Positions 8,133-15,635 of a stretch of DNA of 64,000 bases are shown here, piece by piece. Both the position numbers and the translations under genes were made by a program. Numbering within the stretch: position 1 is the first letter of the stretch; each line of letters starts with the position of its first letter. Origin of the DNA: Bdellovibrionales bacterium (GTDB lineage: Bacteria > Bdellovibrionota > Bdellovibrionia > Bdellovibrionales > UBA1609); assembly GCA_027459485.1 (NCBI GenBank), contig DAIDIG010000005.1, forward strand, positions 1-64,000, in the 5' to 3' direction. The notes beneath the pieces were generated by a model. It did no database searches, was not told the origin of the DNA, and worked only from the letters and a program-made list of their open reading frames with translations.

Positions 8133-8696
8133 TTAAAGAGCCGATTTTTTCACGTTCGACAAAAAACGAATGGCCATCACGCGATTCTCGACCGGATTGC
8201 CACCTCGATCAAATATTCGCACTTTTAGTTCGGCGCGTTCCGGTTTGAGCCCGCGAATTACAAACGGAAGCTTCATAGCACGCTGACCGGGCTGAAATGC
8301 AAGACGCAATTTCCGCGCGCGATTGATCGCTGACCGAGACGAACGAAATTGGACCCCGTCAGGCAATTGCAACTCGATTGACCCAACCGAGCCGATTTCT
8401 TTCGGCGAAAATATATAATGAATGACGTAATCTTCGTTTACGAACCCGGCCGATTCGGCGATCGCCGAAATTCGCTTCGTCGTATCGAATCGAATCGTCA
8501 GTGCAACAGCACACATAATCGAGAGCGCCGGCATAAGAAATTTCAAAATTCGACGTTGTTTTTGTTTCAAGATGAGACGCTGCACAATGCGATGCTTGAG
8601 AAACGGTGGTGGCTCGATACTTTCTATGGCCGCGCTAAAGGCCGATTTAGATGCCCGCTCAATCTCCTGCTCATTACCATTTATGTCGTGACTCAT
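8133..8696 (-). CDS. Single-pass membrane protein, probable anti-sigma factor
   Basis: 187 residues. A basic cytoplasmic segment (about 1-50) precedes one membrane helix (FLMPALSIMCAVALTI), followed by a beta-rich periplasmic domain ending in RFLSN. The gene lies directly after an ECF sigma gene, the typical place of its anti-sigma factor, but no zinc HxxxCxxC motif is seen, so the role rests on context and topology. The ATG at 8696 is used; an in-frame TTG at 8717 would add seven residues. Neither has a clear ribosome-binding site, consistent with translational coupling. Confidence 0.6.
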   Translation of the reverse strand: MSHDINGNEQEIERASKSAFSAAIESIEPPPFLKHRIVQRLILKQKQRRILKFLMPALSIMCAVALTIRFDTTKRISAIAESAGFVNEDYVIHYIFSPKEIGSVGSIELQLPDGVQFRSSRSAINRARKLRLAFQPGQRAMKLPFVIRGLKPERAELKVRIFDRGGNPVENRVMAIRFLSNVKKSAL

Positions 8697-8728
8697 GCAC
8701 TTAAGACGGCGCAACAAGCGAAATCGTT

Positions 8729-9265
8729 TCAGTCGCCGCTCAAAATTTTTGCGAATCTCTTTCTGAGTCGAAATGCCCTTGATTTAACGGCGGATTCCGA
8801 CTCCCCCAATATTTCGGCTGCCTCGCCGTACGTAAATTCGGCCAAATCAACAAGGGCCAATAGGTATTTGTCTGGTGGGTCAAACTGAGACAAGGCCCGA
8901 CGGACGGCAATTGCATTCGTTGGTTCAAGGGCAGCCTCTTCTACCGCTTGGCTTTTGATCATCTCGCGGCCTTGAGCTCTCGTTTTTTCACTTCTTCGGT
9001 CGTCTAAATAGACATTTTTTGCAATTCGAAAAAGCCATGCCGAAAATTGACTCGGTTCCCGTAGCTTTCTGATTTTGGCAAAAGCTCGAATATACGTTTC
9101 TTGAAATAAATCATCCGCCAGGCTTTTGTCTGCGGTCAGAATGCTACAGAATCGGTATAGTTTGCTCTGAGTCTCTTCGATCAGCAATTCGAACGCACGC
9201 GTGTCGCCGGCTTGTACTAACTGAACCAGTTTACCGAGCGTCACGTGACGATCGACGTCAGCCAT
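8729..9265 (-). CDS. ECF-type sigma-70 family factor
   Basis: 178 residues. Region 2 is seen in ADDLFQETYIRAFAKI and SAWLFRIAKNVYLDDRR, region 4 in FTYGEAAEILGESESAVKSRAFRLRKRF; regions 1 and 3 are missing, as in ECF factors. It should direct RNA polymerase to a small regulon in response to an envelope signal. The ATG at 9265 overlaps the TAA of the upstream gene (TAATG) and has GGAG 9 bases before it; a GTG at 9280 would add five residues. The downstream gene looks like its anti-sigma factor. Confidence 0.9.
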   Translation of the reverse strand: MADVDRHVTLGKLVQLVQAGDTRAFELLIEETQSKLYRFCSILTADKSLADDLFQETYIRAFAKIRKLREPSQFSAWLFRIAKNVYLDDRRSEKTRAQGREMIKSQAVEEAALEPTNAIAVRRALSQFDPPDKYLLALVDLAEFTYGEAAEILGESESAVKSRAFRLRKRFAKILSGD

Positions 9266-10800
9266 TACAGACTGCTCCACGAGACGCCGAGAAGAACGAT
9301 CTGATCGTTGTAATTAAAATCAACAACACTGGTGGCCCCCAACGTTGACCCGTTATTCGTGTCTGAAAGCGAAAGGTAGCCTGAAAATTGATTCGTCCAA
9401 GTGCGGATGGCTCTCAATTCATATTCGGTTTCATCGTCGTTGCGGCTGCCACCGGGGACGGCTTGGTGCAAAAATGTTCGTTTAATCTGCGCCAACTTTC
9501 CACTGGCCATCCAATCTTTATTGATTCGCCATAGACACTGAGCTCCGACGCCGTAATAGTTGTCGGCTTCCGGCAACACATTGCCATTCGTGTACGTGAT
9601 ATCGCCGATACCGTCCTGCCCGGCCAGCACGTACAATTGAGCGAAAATGGGTTTATTATCGTATCCGGCAAAAAGGCGAATGTTCGTTACGTTCCCGCTT
9701 AAATATGAATAAAGCGATTGGTCAGCGGACTCCTTGCCGAAATCCGCCGTGGCTCCCCATTGAAAATGGTTCACATACTTGAACAGTTTGAGCTTAGCAC
9801 CCCAAATATCATAGGCGCCTTGGCCGCCCCAATCCGTAAGTTCGTAATATGGGCCCACCTGCAAATGCCATTGGTGCTTCGTGTAGCCATACGTGAGCCA
9901 CACCCGATGAGAGACAACTTGCAAACTTGAAACTGAAAATACGTTATAAAGACTGCCGTAATAGTTGAGTAATAGATAACGACTGCCCCAACGGTTCAAC
10001 TCTCCACCCAGACCCCAGAAATCCTCATTGATTAAGCGGCTAGTTGGTGATGCGTACGACGGGACTTGATAGACATTCGACTCTTGCCCCAGCGACACGT
10101 TAACATAACCCCAAATTTTTCTTTTCGACACTTGAGCCATTTCAATTTCGTCGAGCAAATTCCGCGCTTCTCTTGAATTTATATTTTTCAAAAGCTCACG
10201 CGTCTCATTCAGACGATTCATTTTTTTCAAAATTAGACTTTTCAGTATCAGCACATTCTTCGACGGATTTTGTATACGGTTAACGGCTTGAAGCGCCTGT
10301 TTATAACGATGCCTTTGATAAAGATGCAACGCATTGAACTCCATGTTGGAGTTCAGCGAAGATGCAAAATTCTCGTTCAAATCTTTCTCAATCGCGCGCC
10401 GCACAGGTGATGCCAAGGATTCAGTATTCAATATCTCTCTCAGCTCTTTGCGAGCTTGATTTTTATCCCCGCGCTTAAACAATGCCTTCGCTCTGTACCA
10501 TCGTGCCGCAACTCTCAAACCGTCATTGCCCCTGATGACATGATTGTAGCAGCGTATCGCGAATTCATATTTGCCCAGCATGAAATAGGAGTTCGCAAGA
10601 TTAAACCAATACACATTATTTTGAGGATCTTTTTTGACGAGTTGATAAAACGCGTGCTCGCTTAGCTGAAATTTGTGAGCGTTGTATAGATTAAGTGCCG
10701 CTTTGAAATCTGTCGCATCAGAGAATGCACGCTGGCCGGGCAGGCAGCACACGACTAACAGGACGAATCTAATTGCTCTAGCATTGAATTTTAAAACCAC
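9265..10800 (-). CDS. TPR protein with C-terminal outer-membrane barrel
   Basis: 511 residues. A signal peptide (about 1-27, ending RAFS) leads into TPR-like helical repeats to about residue 220 (for example YWFNLANSYFMLGKYEFAIRC). The remainder, from KRKIWGYVNVSLGQE, is rich in aromatic beta strands. This layout recalls surface-lipoprotein assembly modulators (Slam) and exopolysaccharide porins such as PgaA. Sequence alone does not decide between them. It overlaps the ECF sigma gene by one start/stop junction, so barrel and sigma factor are made together, as in cell-surface signalling. The start is GTG; no ribosome-binding site is obvious. Confidence 0.65.
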   Translation of the reverse strand: MVLKFNARAIRFVLLVVCCLPGQRAFSDATDFKAALNLYNAHKFQLSEHAFYQLVKKDPQNNVYWFNLANSYFMLGKYEFAIRCYNHVIRGNDGLRVAARWYRAKALFKRGDKNQARKELREILNTESLASPVRRAIEKDLNENFASSLNSNMEFNALHLYQRHRYKQALQAVNRIQNPSKNVLILKSLILKKMNRLNETRELLKNINSREARNLLDEIEMAQVSKRKIWGYVNVSLGQESNVYQVPSYASPTSRLINEDFWGLGGELNRWGSRYLLLNYYGSLYNVFSVSSLQVVSHRVWLTYGYTKHQWHLQVGPYYELTDWGGQGAYDIWGAKLKLFKYVNHFQWGATADFGKESADQSLYSYLSGNVTNIRLFAGYDNKPIFAQLYVLAGQDGIGDITYTNGNVLPEADNYYGVGAQCLWRINKDWMASGKLAQIKRTFLHQAVPGGSRNDDETEYELRAIRTWTNQFSGYLSLSDTNNGSTLGATSVVDFNYNDQIVLLGVSWSSL

Positions 10801-10896
10801 GACTGCTCTCGACTCGTTGTATGTTTGTTAAATTCTATATTTTAATCGATATCTTTCGTAATCTAAAAGCAAATCGGGTTTGTGTAGTGATTGGAT
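10801..10896. other. Spacer between TPR-barrel gene and tRNA-Met
   Basis: AT-rich 96 bp on the leader side of the reverse-strand operon. TTACGA and TATAGA read on the reverse strand could be a weak promoter, but the match is poor. The tRNA is transcribed towards this region and no terminator was seen, so co-transcription with the operon is possible. Confidence 0.3.
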
Positions 10897-10973
<77 letters not shown>

Positions 10974-11113
10974 ACGTAAACCATTCACCCGCGCCAGAAG
11001 CTCGAAAGCCGAGGCAAACAAATGAACGAGAGCGTCATTTCTACCGGCCGCTCCCTACACAGTCAACAGACGACACCCAAGAACCCCAGCCGCCGGATAA
11101 ACAGGAAGTTCGC

Positions 11114-11143
11114 TTGACTCAAGTCGGGCAATGTCAGTTCAAT
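11114..11143 (+). promoter_or_regulatory. Possible sigma-70 promoter for the 11190 gene
   Basis: TTGACT (11114-11119), 18-bp spacer, TTCAAT (11138-11143), 47 bp before the chosen start codon. The -10 box matches 4 of 6 bases. The rest of 10974-11168 shows no other signal. Confidence 0.4.
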
Positions 11144-11189
11144 AATAACTGACTGAAGTAAGGGTCAGATGGAACTGACAGGGGGAGTC

Positions 11190-12707
11190 ATGAATCGATC
11201 GTTTCAATCACTCAGCATTTTCACCGTGGTCGTGTCGACCGTTATCGGATTAGGATTTACGGCCCGGGCAACATCCATAACAATCGAAAATTCGCTGGGC
11301 CAACCGCTCGCCGATGCGAGCGTTCTCATCGGCGATACAGATCAAAAGCCGTTTGCCAACAATCAGCTTTTAACCAATGCGCAGGGCACGTTTACCATTC
11401 CGCCGCAATGGCAGACGGCCGAGCCGATGACCATTGAAGCCAACGGTTACATCACGACGACCTTTCTGAATGTTGAGCCGACGGCGTCAGTTTATCAACT
11501 CAACGCCGTCGACAGCACGACCGATCTGCCGATCAACGGGCAAACAACGGGTTTTCAAAACCCAGGCCAAGACGGCAAAATGGATTTCGCGCTGGTGTAC
11601 CCCGCGCTCACTCGTCGTCAGCTGGCGCAGTTTGATGTCAACGCCGTGATCAGCCCAAATTTTGTGAAGTTACCCGTTTTGTTTGCGAGCGTTTCGGTAC
11701 CGAGCAATTTGACCCTCCCCGATCAAACGCAAAATTATTATCTGCCCATCGAGTTCAATAAACCCGATTATGCGATGTACGTGCACGCGCCGGGCCAGTA
11801 CAAGATGGTGGGTATTCACGGGCGATTCCCCTTCAGTCAGGTCGTTGACGCTCTTCGCGGCGGCAAATCTTTCTACGATGTGTTGAACCGCTTTCAGTTT
11901 CTTGAAGGTGGTAAGATCAATGCGAACGTTACATCTGCGGGTGCCGATCAACAAGACATCGCGATCAATCAAATGACATTTGATAATCACGTGACAGTGC
12001 AAGCGCCGCAAGTGGCAGCTGGAATGGCCATGGTATCATTGCCGATGGTGAAAGAAGGCAATGTTTACTACGCCACCGACTTGAAAGAATTGAACTCGAA
12101 AACGTCGCAGAGCTTGGCCATACCGTCGCAGGCGAATGCTCATAATATTCTAAGCTTGTTAATGCCGAAGAAAAAGAAACTTGCGGCCTCGATGACAGAT
12201 GAAGTGGCGATGCACCCCGAACTCAGCTTGCAACTCATCATCGACAATCTACTACTGAGCGTGAAGCCAATATCGCATGTGGCTCCGTTCTTAGCGGACA
12301 CGCCGAGCGGCCAAAGCGTGGCGTTTCAGAGCAGCCAAAATAAACTCGCGCAGTTTTTGCCGCTCGTCTCCCCGCCTGTAGTGAATAGCGACGGCTCGCT
12401 CACGCTCGCTCCACCCGCGACAACAGCGGGCATCGCGCCGGTCGCCACATATGTGGTTTTTTCGCGCTTAGATCCGATCAATGCCGGCAAGTACAAACTC
12501 ATGCGCCGGTTTCGCTTGTTTGAAGCCTACAGCCAGGGTTGGGTTTCAACCGTTAACTTTCCGCACGTGATAGACCCGCTCAAATCGGGGCAAACGTATC
12601 GATGGGAGGTCTTCTTTCTCGGTCGCGACAATTCCGCGCCGACTGCGGGATATTTCTTGGACACCATCACCCATGTCAGTCGAAATCAGTACGACTTTAC
12701 GGAGTAA
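11190..12707 (+). CDS. Secreted protein with carboxypeptidase-like regulatory domain
   Basis: 505 residues. The signal peptide ends near RATS. An N-terminal domain (about 25-90; SLGQPLADASVLIGD and TNAQGTFTIPPQW) resembles the seven-stranded CarboxypepD_reg fold found in many envelope proteins. The rest has no motif I recognise; a C-terminal FnIII-like stretch (YVVFSRLDPINAGKYKL, YRWEVFFLGRD) may be a second beta domain. The ATG at 11190 follows AGGGGG closely and starts a clean signal peptide; an ATG at 11169 with AAGG is an alternative. The lipoprotein gene starts four bases after its stop. Confidence 0.65.
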   Translation: MNRSFQSLSIFTVVVSTVIGLGFTARATSITIENSLGQPLADASVLIGDTDQKPFANNQLLTNAQGTFTIPPQWQTAEPMTIEANGYITTTFLNVEPTASVYQLNAVDSTTDLPINGQTTGFQNPGQDGKMDFALVYPALTRRQLAQFDVNAVISPNFVKLPVLFASVSVPSNLTLPDQTQNYYLPIEFNKPDYAMYVHAPGQYKMVGIHGRFPFSQVVDALRGGKSFYDVLNRFQFLEGGKINANVTSAGADQQDIAINQMTFDNHVTVQAPQVAAGMAMVSLPMVKEGNVYYATDLKELNSKTSQSLAIPSQANAHNILSLLMPKKKKLAASMTDEVAMHPELSLQLIIDNLLLSVKPISHVAPFLADTPSGQSVAFQSSQNKLAQFLPLVSPPVVNSDGSLTLAPPATTAGIAPVATYVVFSRLDPINAGKYKLMRRFRLFEAYSQGWVSTVNFPHVIDPLKSGQTYRWEVFFLGRDNSAPTAGYFLDTITHVSRNQYDFTE

Positions 12708-12711
12708 ACAA

Positions 12712-13221
12712 TTGCTCCGTTCATTTTTTTTGGCCAGCGCCGCTTTATTCGGCGCAATTTCGATCAGCGGGTGCGCGAGCGTTGATGCCCCCACTCTACG
12801 TTATGGCCCGCGCAGCCTCGTGCTGCAGGCCTCTTACGATGAAGTGTGGCAAGCCGTACAAAAGGCGCTGGCAAACTATCCGATTCAGGTCAACAACGTC
12901 GACTCGGGTACGATTGTTACAGACTCGCTCAAAGGGAGTTCAATTTGGGCGCCGCCCTTCGACGAAAAGTTGAAGTACCACGATTTCAAATACGTTTTAA
13001 AAGTGCAGGTCATACGCGGAAAAATCAGCGGTCTTGATTCCTGCCAAATTTTTGTGACAAAAACTTCCACCGCTCGGCCGGATTTCTTTTCAGGCCCCGT
13101 TAAACTCCCCAGCGATGGTTTTGAAGAGGGCGCGATTCTTTATCGAATTGAGCGCCAAGTCGCCATTCAAAGGTCGCTCAAGAATGCGTTCGAACGCGAA
13201 AGCAGTAGTGGCGGTTCTTAA
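12712..13221 (+). CDS. Lipoprotein of unknown function
   Basis: 170 codons counted from a TTG start at 12712, which has GGAG seven bases upstream and lies just after the previous stop. An ATG at 12673 would overlap the previous gene by 35 bp and add a hydrophilic head before the signal peptide. The lipobox is SISGC, with mature CASVDAPTLRYGPR. The body (YDEVWQAVQKALANYPI, IVTDSLKG) resembles small periplasmic lipoproteins of the BamC/DUF3576 kind in shape only. Probably co-transcribed with the gene before it. Confidence 0.65.
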   Translation: MLRSFFLASAALFGAISISGCASVDAPTLRYGPRSLVLQASYDEVWQAVQKALANYPIQVNNVDSGTIVTDSLKGSSIWAPPFDEKLKYHDFKYVLKVQVIRGKISGLDSCQIFVTKTSTARPDFFSGPVKLPSDGFEEGAILYRIERQVAIQRSLKNAFERESSSGGS

Positions 13222-13231
13222 AACCGCCACT
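13207..13231. terminator. Hairpin with the lipoprotein stop codon in its loop
   Basis: AGTGGCGGTT-CTTAA-AACCGCCACT: perfect 10-bp stem. The TAA stop (13219-13221) lies in the 5-nt loop, so the left arm also encodes the last residues. No T-run follows. Confidence 0.5.
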
Positions 13232-13248
13232 GTGGGATGAGTTTAAAA

Positions 13249-13773
13249 TTATTTTCCGTTCACTCTGTTAAATACTTCTCTTTTACTATTGAAAGTCAGG
13301 CTTAGTTTGCTGCCGTTGCTACCAATAAATATTCGAACGGGACCAATCATACATTCGAGAGGGTCAACCCCTTGAGTGGTGGCCGGGCACAAACGCGTTT
13401 GATCTTTGTCAGCGCCGATTTGAACTTGGCCGCTTGAAAAACCAGGCGAGCCAACCACACCATAGGTCGCGTCGGTGACTTCGCTATCTGAATAAAAGTA
13501 ACCGCTACCCGAGCAACTGGTGTTGCTGAATTCGCGCAAATTTGAAGCAAATTTCTTATCGCGCGAGAACGATAACTCCTGCTGGTTCGACGACGAGTTG
13601 CTTAGTTTTTCGCACGGTCCCAGCCAAGTTCCGACGATATCCGAGCTCAACCCTTTACGGTCGACTGGGCCGACATTTTGGTCGCTAGGGCCGGCAATGT
13701 GATGAGATGCGGCTCCGCAGCCGGCGATAAACATAAGCGACAACACGCCGATGCAAATATGACTCGATTTCAT
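13249..13773 (-). CDS. Lipoprotein of unknown function
   Basis: 174 residues with a classical lipoprotein signal (MKSSHICIGVLSLMFIAGC, Cys19). The mature part carries four further cysteines (GPCEKL, TSCSGSG, RLCPATT, LECMIG) that could form disulfides. The sequence IVGTWLGPCE is like the opening strand of lipocalin-type or other small beta-barrel lipoproteins; I do not recognise a family. GGAGAG lies 5 bases before the ATG. It faces the 12712 lipoprotein gene with 27 bp between stops. Confidence 0.65.
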   Translation of the reverse strand: MKSSHICIGVLSLMFIAGCGAASHHIAGPSDQNVGPVDRKGLSSDIVGTWLGPCEKLSNSSSNQQELSFSRDKKFASNLREFSNTSCSGSGYFYSDSEVTDATYGVVGSPGFSSGQVQIGADKDQTRLCPATTQGVDPLECMIGPVRIFIGSNGSKLSLTFNSKREVFNRVNGK

Positions 13774-13886
13774 GATCTCTCCTTTTTTTCACAATTCAAC
13801 AGTGCGATAGACTGGCAAACTGCGCGCCAATGCCGCGAGCGGTTTTATTGTTTAAAAAGTCGACAACCGTGAAATTTGGTGAACGA

Positions 13887-13905
13887 ATCGCCGCTTATTG
13901 GCGAT
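13887..13905 (-). terminator. Hairpin around the stop codon of the HEAT-like gene
   Basis: ATCGCC and GGCGAT form a 6-bp stem with a 7-nt loop that holds the TAA stop (13895-13897). No T-run follows on the reverse strand. Confidence 0.4.
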
Positions 13906-14476
13906 ACAAGCGGCGCAAGGTCAACTCGGCCACCCGGCGCAACGACGGGTCGCGATCGGTAAGTAGTCGTTTAAAATGGCGGCTATCTGCGCGCGTGGCC
14001 ATTTCCGACAAAGTCTCGGCAATGTTTTTTCGAATCCAAAGCGAATCTCCGTGGCGATAGTTTTCACTGGAGTATAATTTTGCCCATAGCCGTGGCCGTG
14101 CCGACATTGCATGAAGCCTCCGCAAAGATTCGACGGCGGAGGTCCTAACGACGAGGGCGGGATCGTCGAGCATAACTTGACTCCAATGAATGGCCCAGCG
14201 ACGGTCGCCGTAGTGCGAAGCAACAATCGCAGCATCTCGCAAAAACCATTCGGGGCGGATCATAGCTTGCTCCAAAAAGTGCTCAGCTCGAGGCCCATAT
14301 AAACGCGCGGCCGAAGTCACAGCCCGCCAGCGAGCCGACATTGCCGTATTTTTGCTGAAGGCGATTGATTGCAGATGAGCTAAACTGACCCGATTCGGAT
14401 TTGGATTTATACGAACGACAGCTCGGGCGGAAGCACTCACGCACACGACGGCAACCAGAGCAAAAAGAGAATTCAT
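13895..14476 (-). CDS. Secreted HEAT-repeat-like protein
   Basis: 193 residues. Signal peptide (1-19, ending ARA), then helical repeats of about 30 residues (FLRDAAIVASHYGDRRWA, VVRTSAVESLRRLHAM, LWIRKNIAETLSEMA, SLRRVAELTLRRLY) that fit HEAT-type solenoids, usually protein-binding. The ATG directly follows the TAA of the upstream coiled-coil gene (TAAATG), so the two are translationally coupled and may act together in the periplasm. Confidence 0.65.
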   Translation of the reverse strand: MNSLFALVAVVCVSASARAVVRINPNPNRVSLAHLQSIAFSKNTAMSARWRAVTSAARLYGPRAEHFLEQAMIRPEWFLRDAAIVASHYGDRRWAIHWSQVMLDDPALVVRTSAVESLRRLHAMSARPRLWAKLYSSENYRHGDSLWIRKNIAETLSEMATRADSRHFKRLLTDRDPSLRRVAELTLRRLYRQ

Positions 14477-15547
14477 TTAGGCTCCATTTTTTGTGAGCTT
14501 TTCAGCTTCATTGGTCAGCTTGTCGAGGTTGGCCGGTTCTTCGAGAGTTTCTGCGCCAGCCTGTAGATCACCATTTAAGTCTTTGAGCTCCTCGAGCATT
14601 CGGTTCGTGTCAATTTCGCCCAGTTGAGCTAGCGGATCAGCTCCCTCAGCCTCGGGGCCTGAAAATTCGGCAAAGATGTCACCTTTAGGTGTAGCATCGG
14701 CCGGTTTAATTCCACCCATCTTTTCAGATTGCGACGCCAGTACGGCCGCTTGAGCCGCTTCGACGGCTGCAGTCGTCGCTTGTTGTTCACGGGTTTTCGT
14801 CTCTTCTTGAGCTGTCGTCTCGACCTTCTGAGACTCAGTCGGCATTGGCTGTTCGGCAACTTTGACGCCTTCGTTTGGTTTTGGCGTCACTACTGCTTCT
14901 TTCGGCGGTGCAGCCTGTGACGGCGCGGCCGCAGTCTCATCGGTCGCGCTCGGAGCACTCACAGTCGACGCTTTCGCAGCCGGCGCGCTTGCTGTTGCCG
15001 CAAACTGATCAACTTGCGCCGGCCCGCCACGCTTCAACTGCTCGAGTTCCGTTTTTAAACGCGCATTTTCTTCTTTATAGTGAGAAAGATCGGCGATATC
15101 GTCTTCGATAATTTCATACTCGGCGAGTTTGCCTTCCAAATCTTTAATCTTAGCAAGCAACTCGGCCGATGCCCCATCATTCGATTGCGCCGACGACACT
15201 TGCTTTTTTAAAGCTTCAATAACCGTCGCACGCTCTTCGAGTTCTTTTTTCAGAGCTAAGACCTCTGTACTGCCGGCTGTGGCGGCTACTCCAGTCGCGC
15301 CAGCGGAGTGAGCGGCACCATCGACATCTGCCGAAACCGTTTGCAAGGCAACGTTAGTCTGATTAAGAAGGCGCTTCAACGTGTCTTCGATTTTCGCAAA
15401 GTCAATGCCTTCAACGACGCTTGTCTTAGGCCCGAACACCTGGCGAAATACGACGTAAACCGAAAGCAAGCAAATGAGCCCGATTGTCAGAAGGATAATG
15501 GTTTCATTATGGGCGATGATAAAGTGCAAAAACGAATTTAGATTCAC
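14477..15547 (-). CDS. Membrane-anchored coiled-coil protein, Ala/Pro-rich
   Basis: 356 residues. One membrane helix (about 17-35, IILLTIGLICLLSVYVVF) is followed by heptad-rich coiled coils (98-175: ALKKELEERATVIEALKKQ, ELLAKIKDLEGKL), a low-complexity Ala/Pro/Glu region (about 180-290) and an acidic C-terminal part. There is no catalytic motif. The short N-terminus before the helix suggests most of the protein faces the cytoplasm or periplasm as a scaffold; which side is not certain. Coupled to the secreted HEAT-like gene that follows. Confidence 0.65.
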   Translation of the reverse strand: MNLNSFLHFIIAHNETIILLTIGLICLLSVYVVFRQVFGPKTSVVEGIDFAKIEDTLKRLLNQTNVALQTVSADVDGAAHSAGATGVAATAGSTEVLALKKELEERATVIEALKKQVSSAQSNDGASAELLAKIKDLEGKLAEYEIIEDDIADLSHYKEENARLKTELEQLKRGGPAQVDQFAATASAPAAKASTVSAPSATDETAAAPSQAAPPKEAVVTPKPNEGVKVAEQPMPTESQKVETTAQEETKTREQQATTAAVEAAQAAVLASQSEKMGGIKPADATPKGDIFAEFSGPEAEGADPLAQLGEIDTNRMLEELKDLNGDLQAGAETLEEPANLDKLTNEAEKLTKNGA

Positions 15548-15635
15548 CTTATTATTGTCCTAGAGGCACGATTTCACCGTCAACAGCTGCACAATGGTCT
15601 AGTCTTCGGTCGAGCCTCGTGATACCTGTGAGGAT

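Noticed and set aside
8418-8888. Forward reading frame of 156 codons opposite the sigma/anti-sigma genes
   Set aside because: No homology-like pattern, and it lies opposite two genes with recognisable domains; shadow frame.
11169-11189. Upstream ATG for the CarboxypepD-like protein
   Set aside because: Possible, but it puts polar residues before the signal peptide; ATG 11190 follows AGGGGG.
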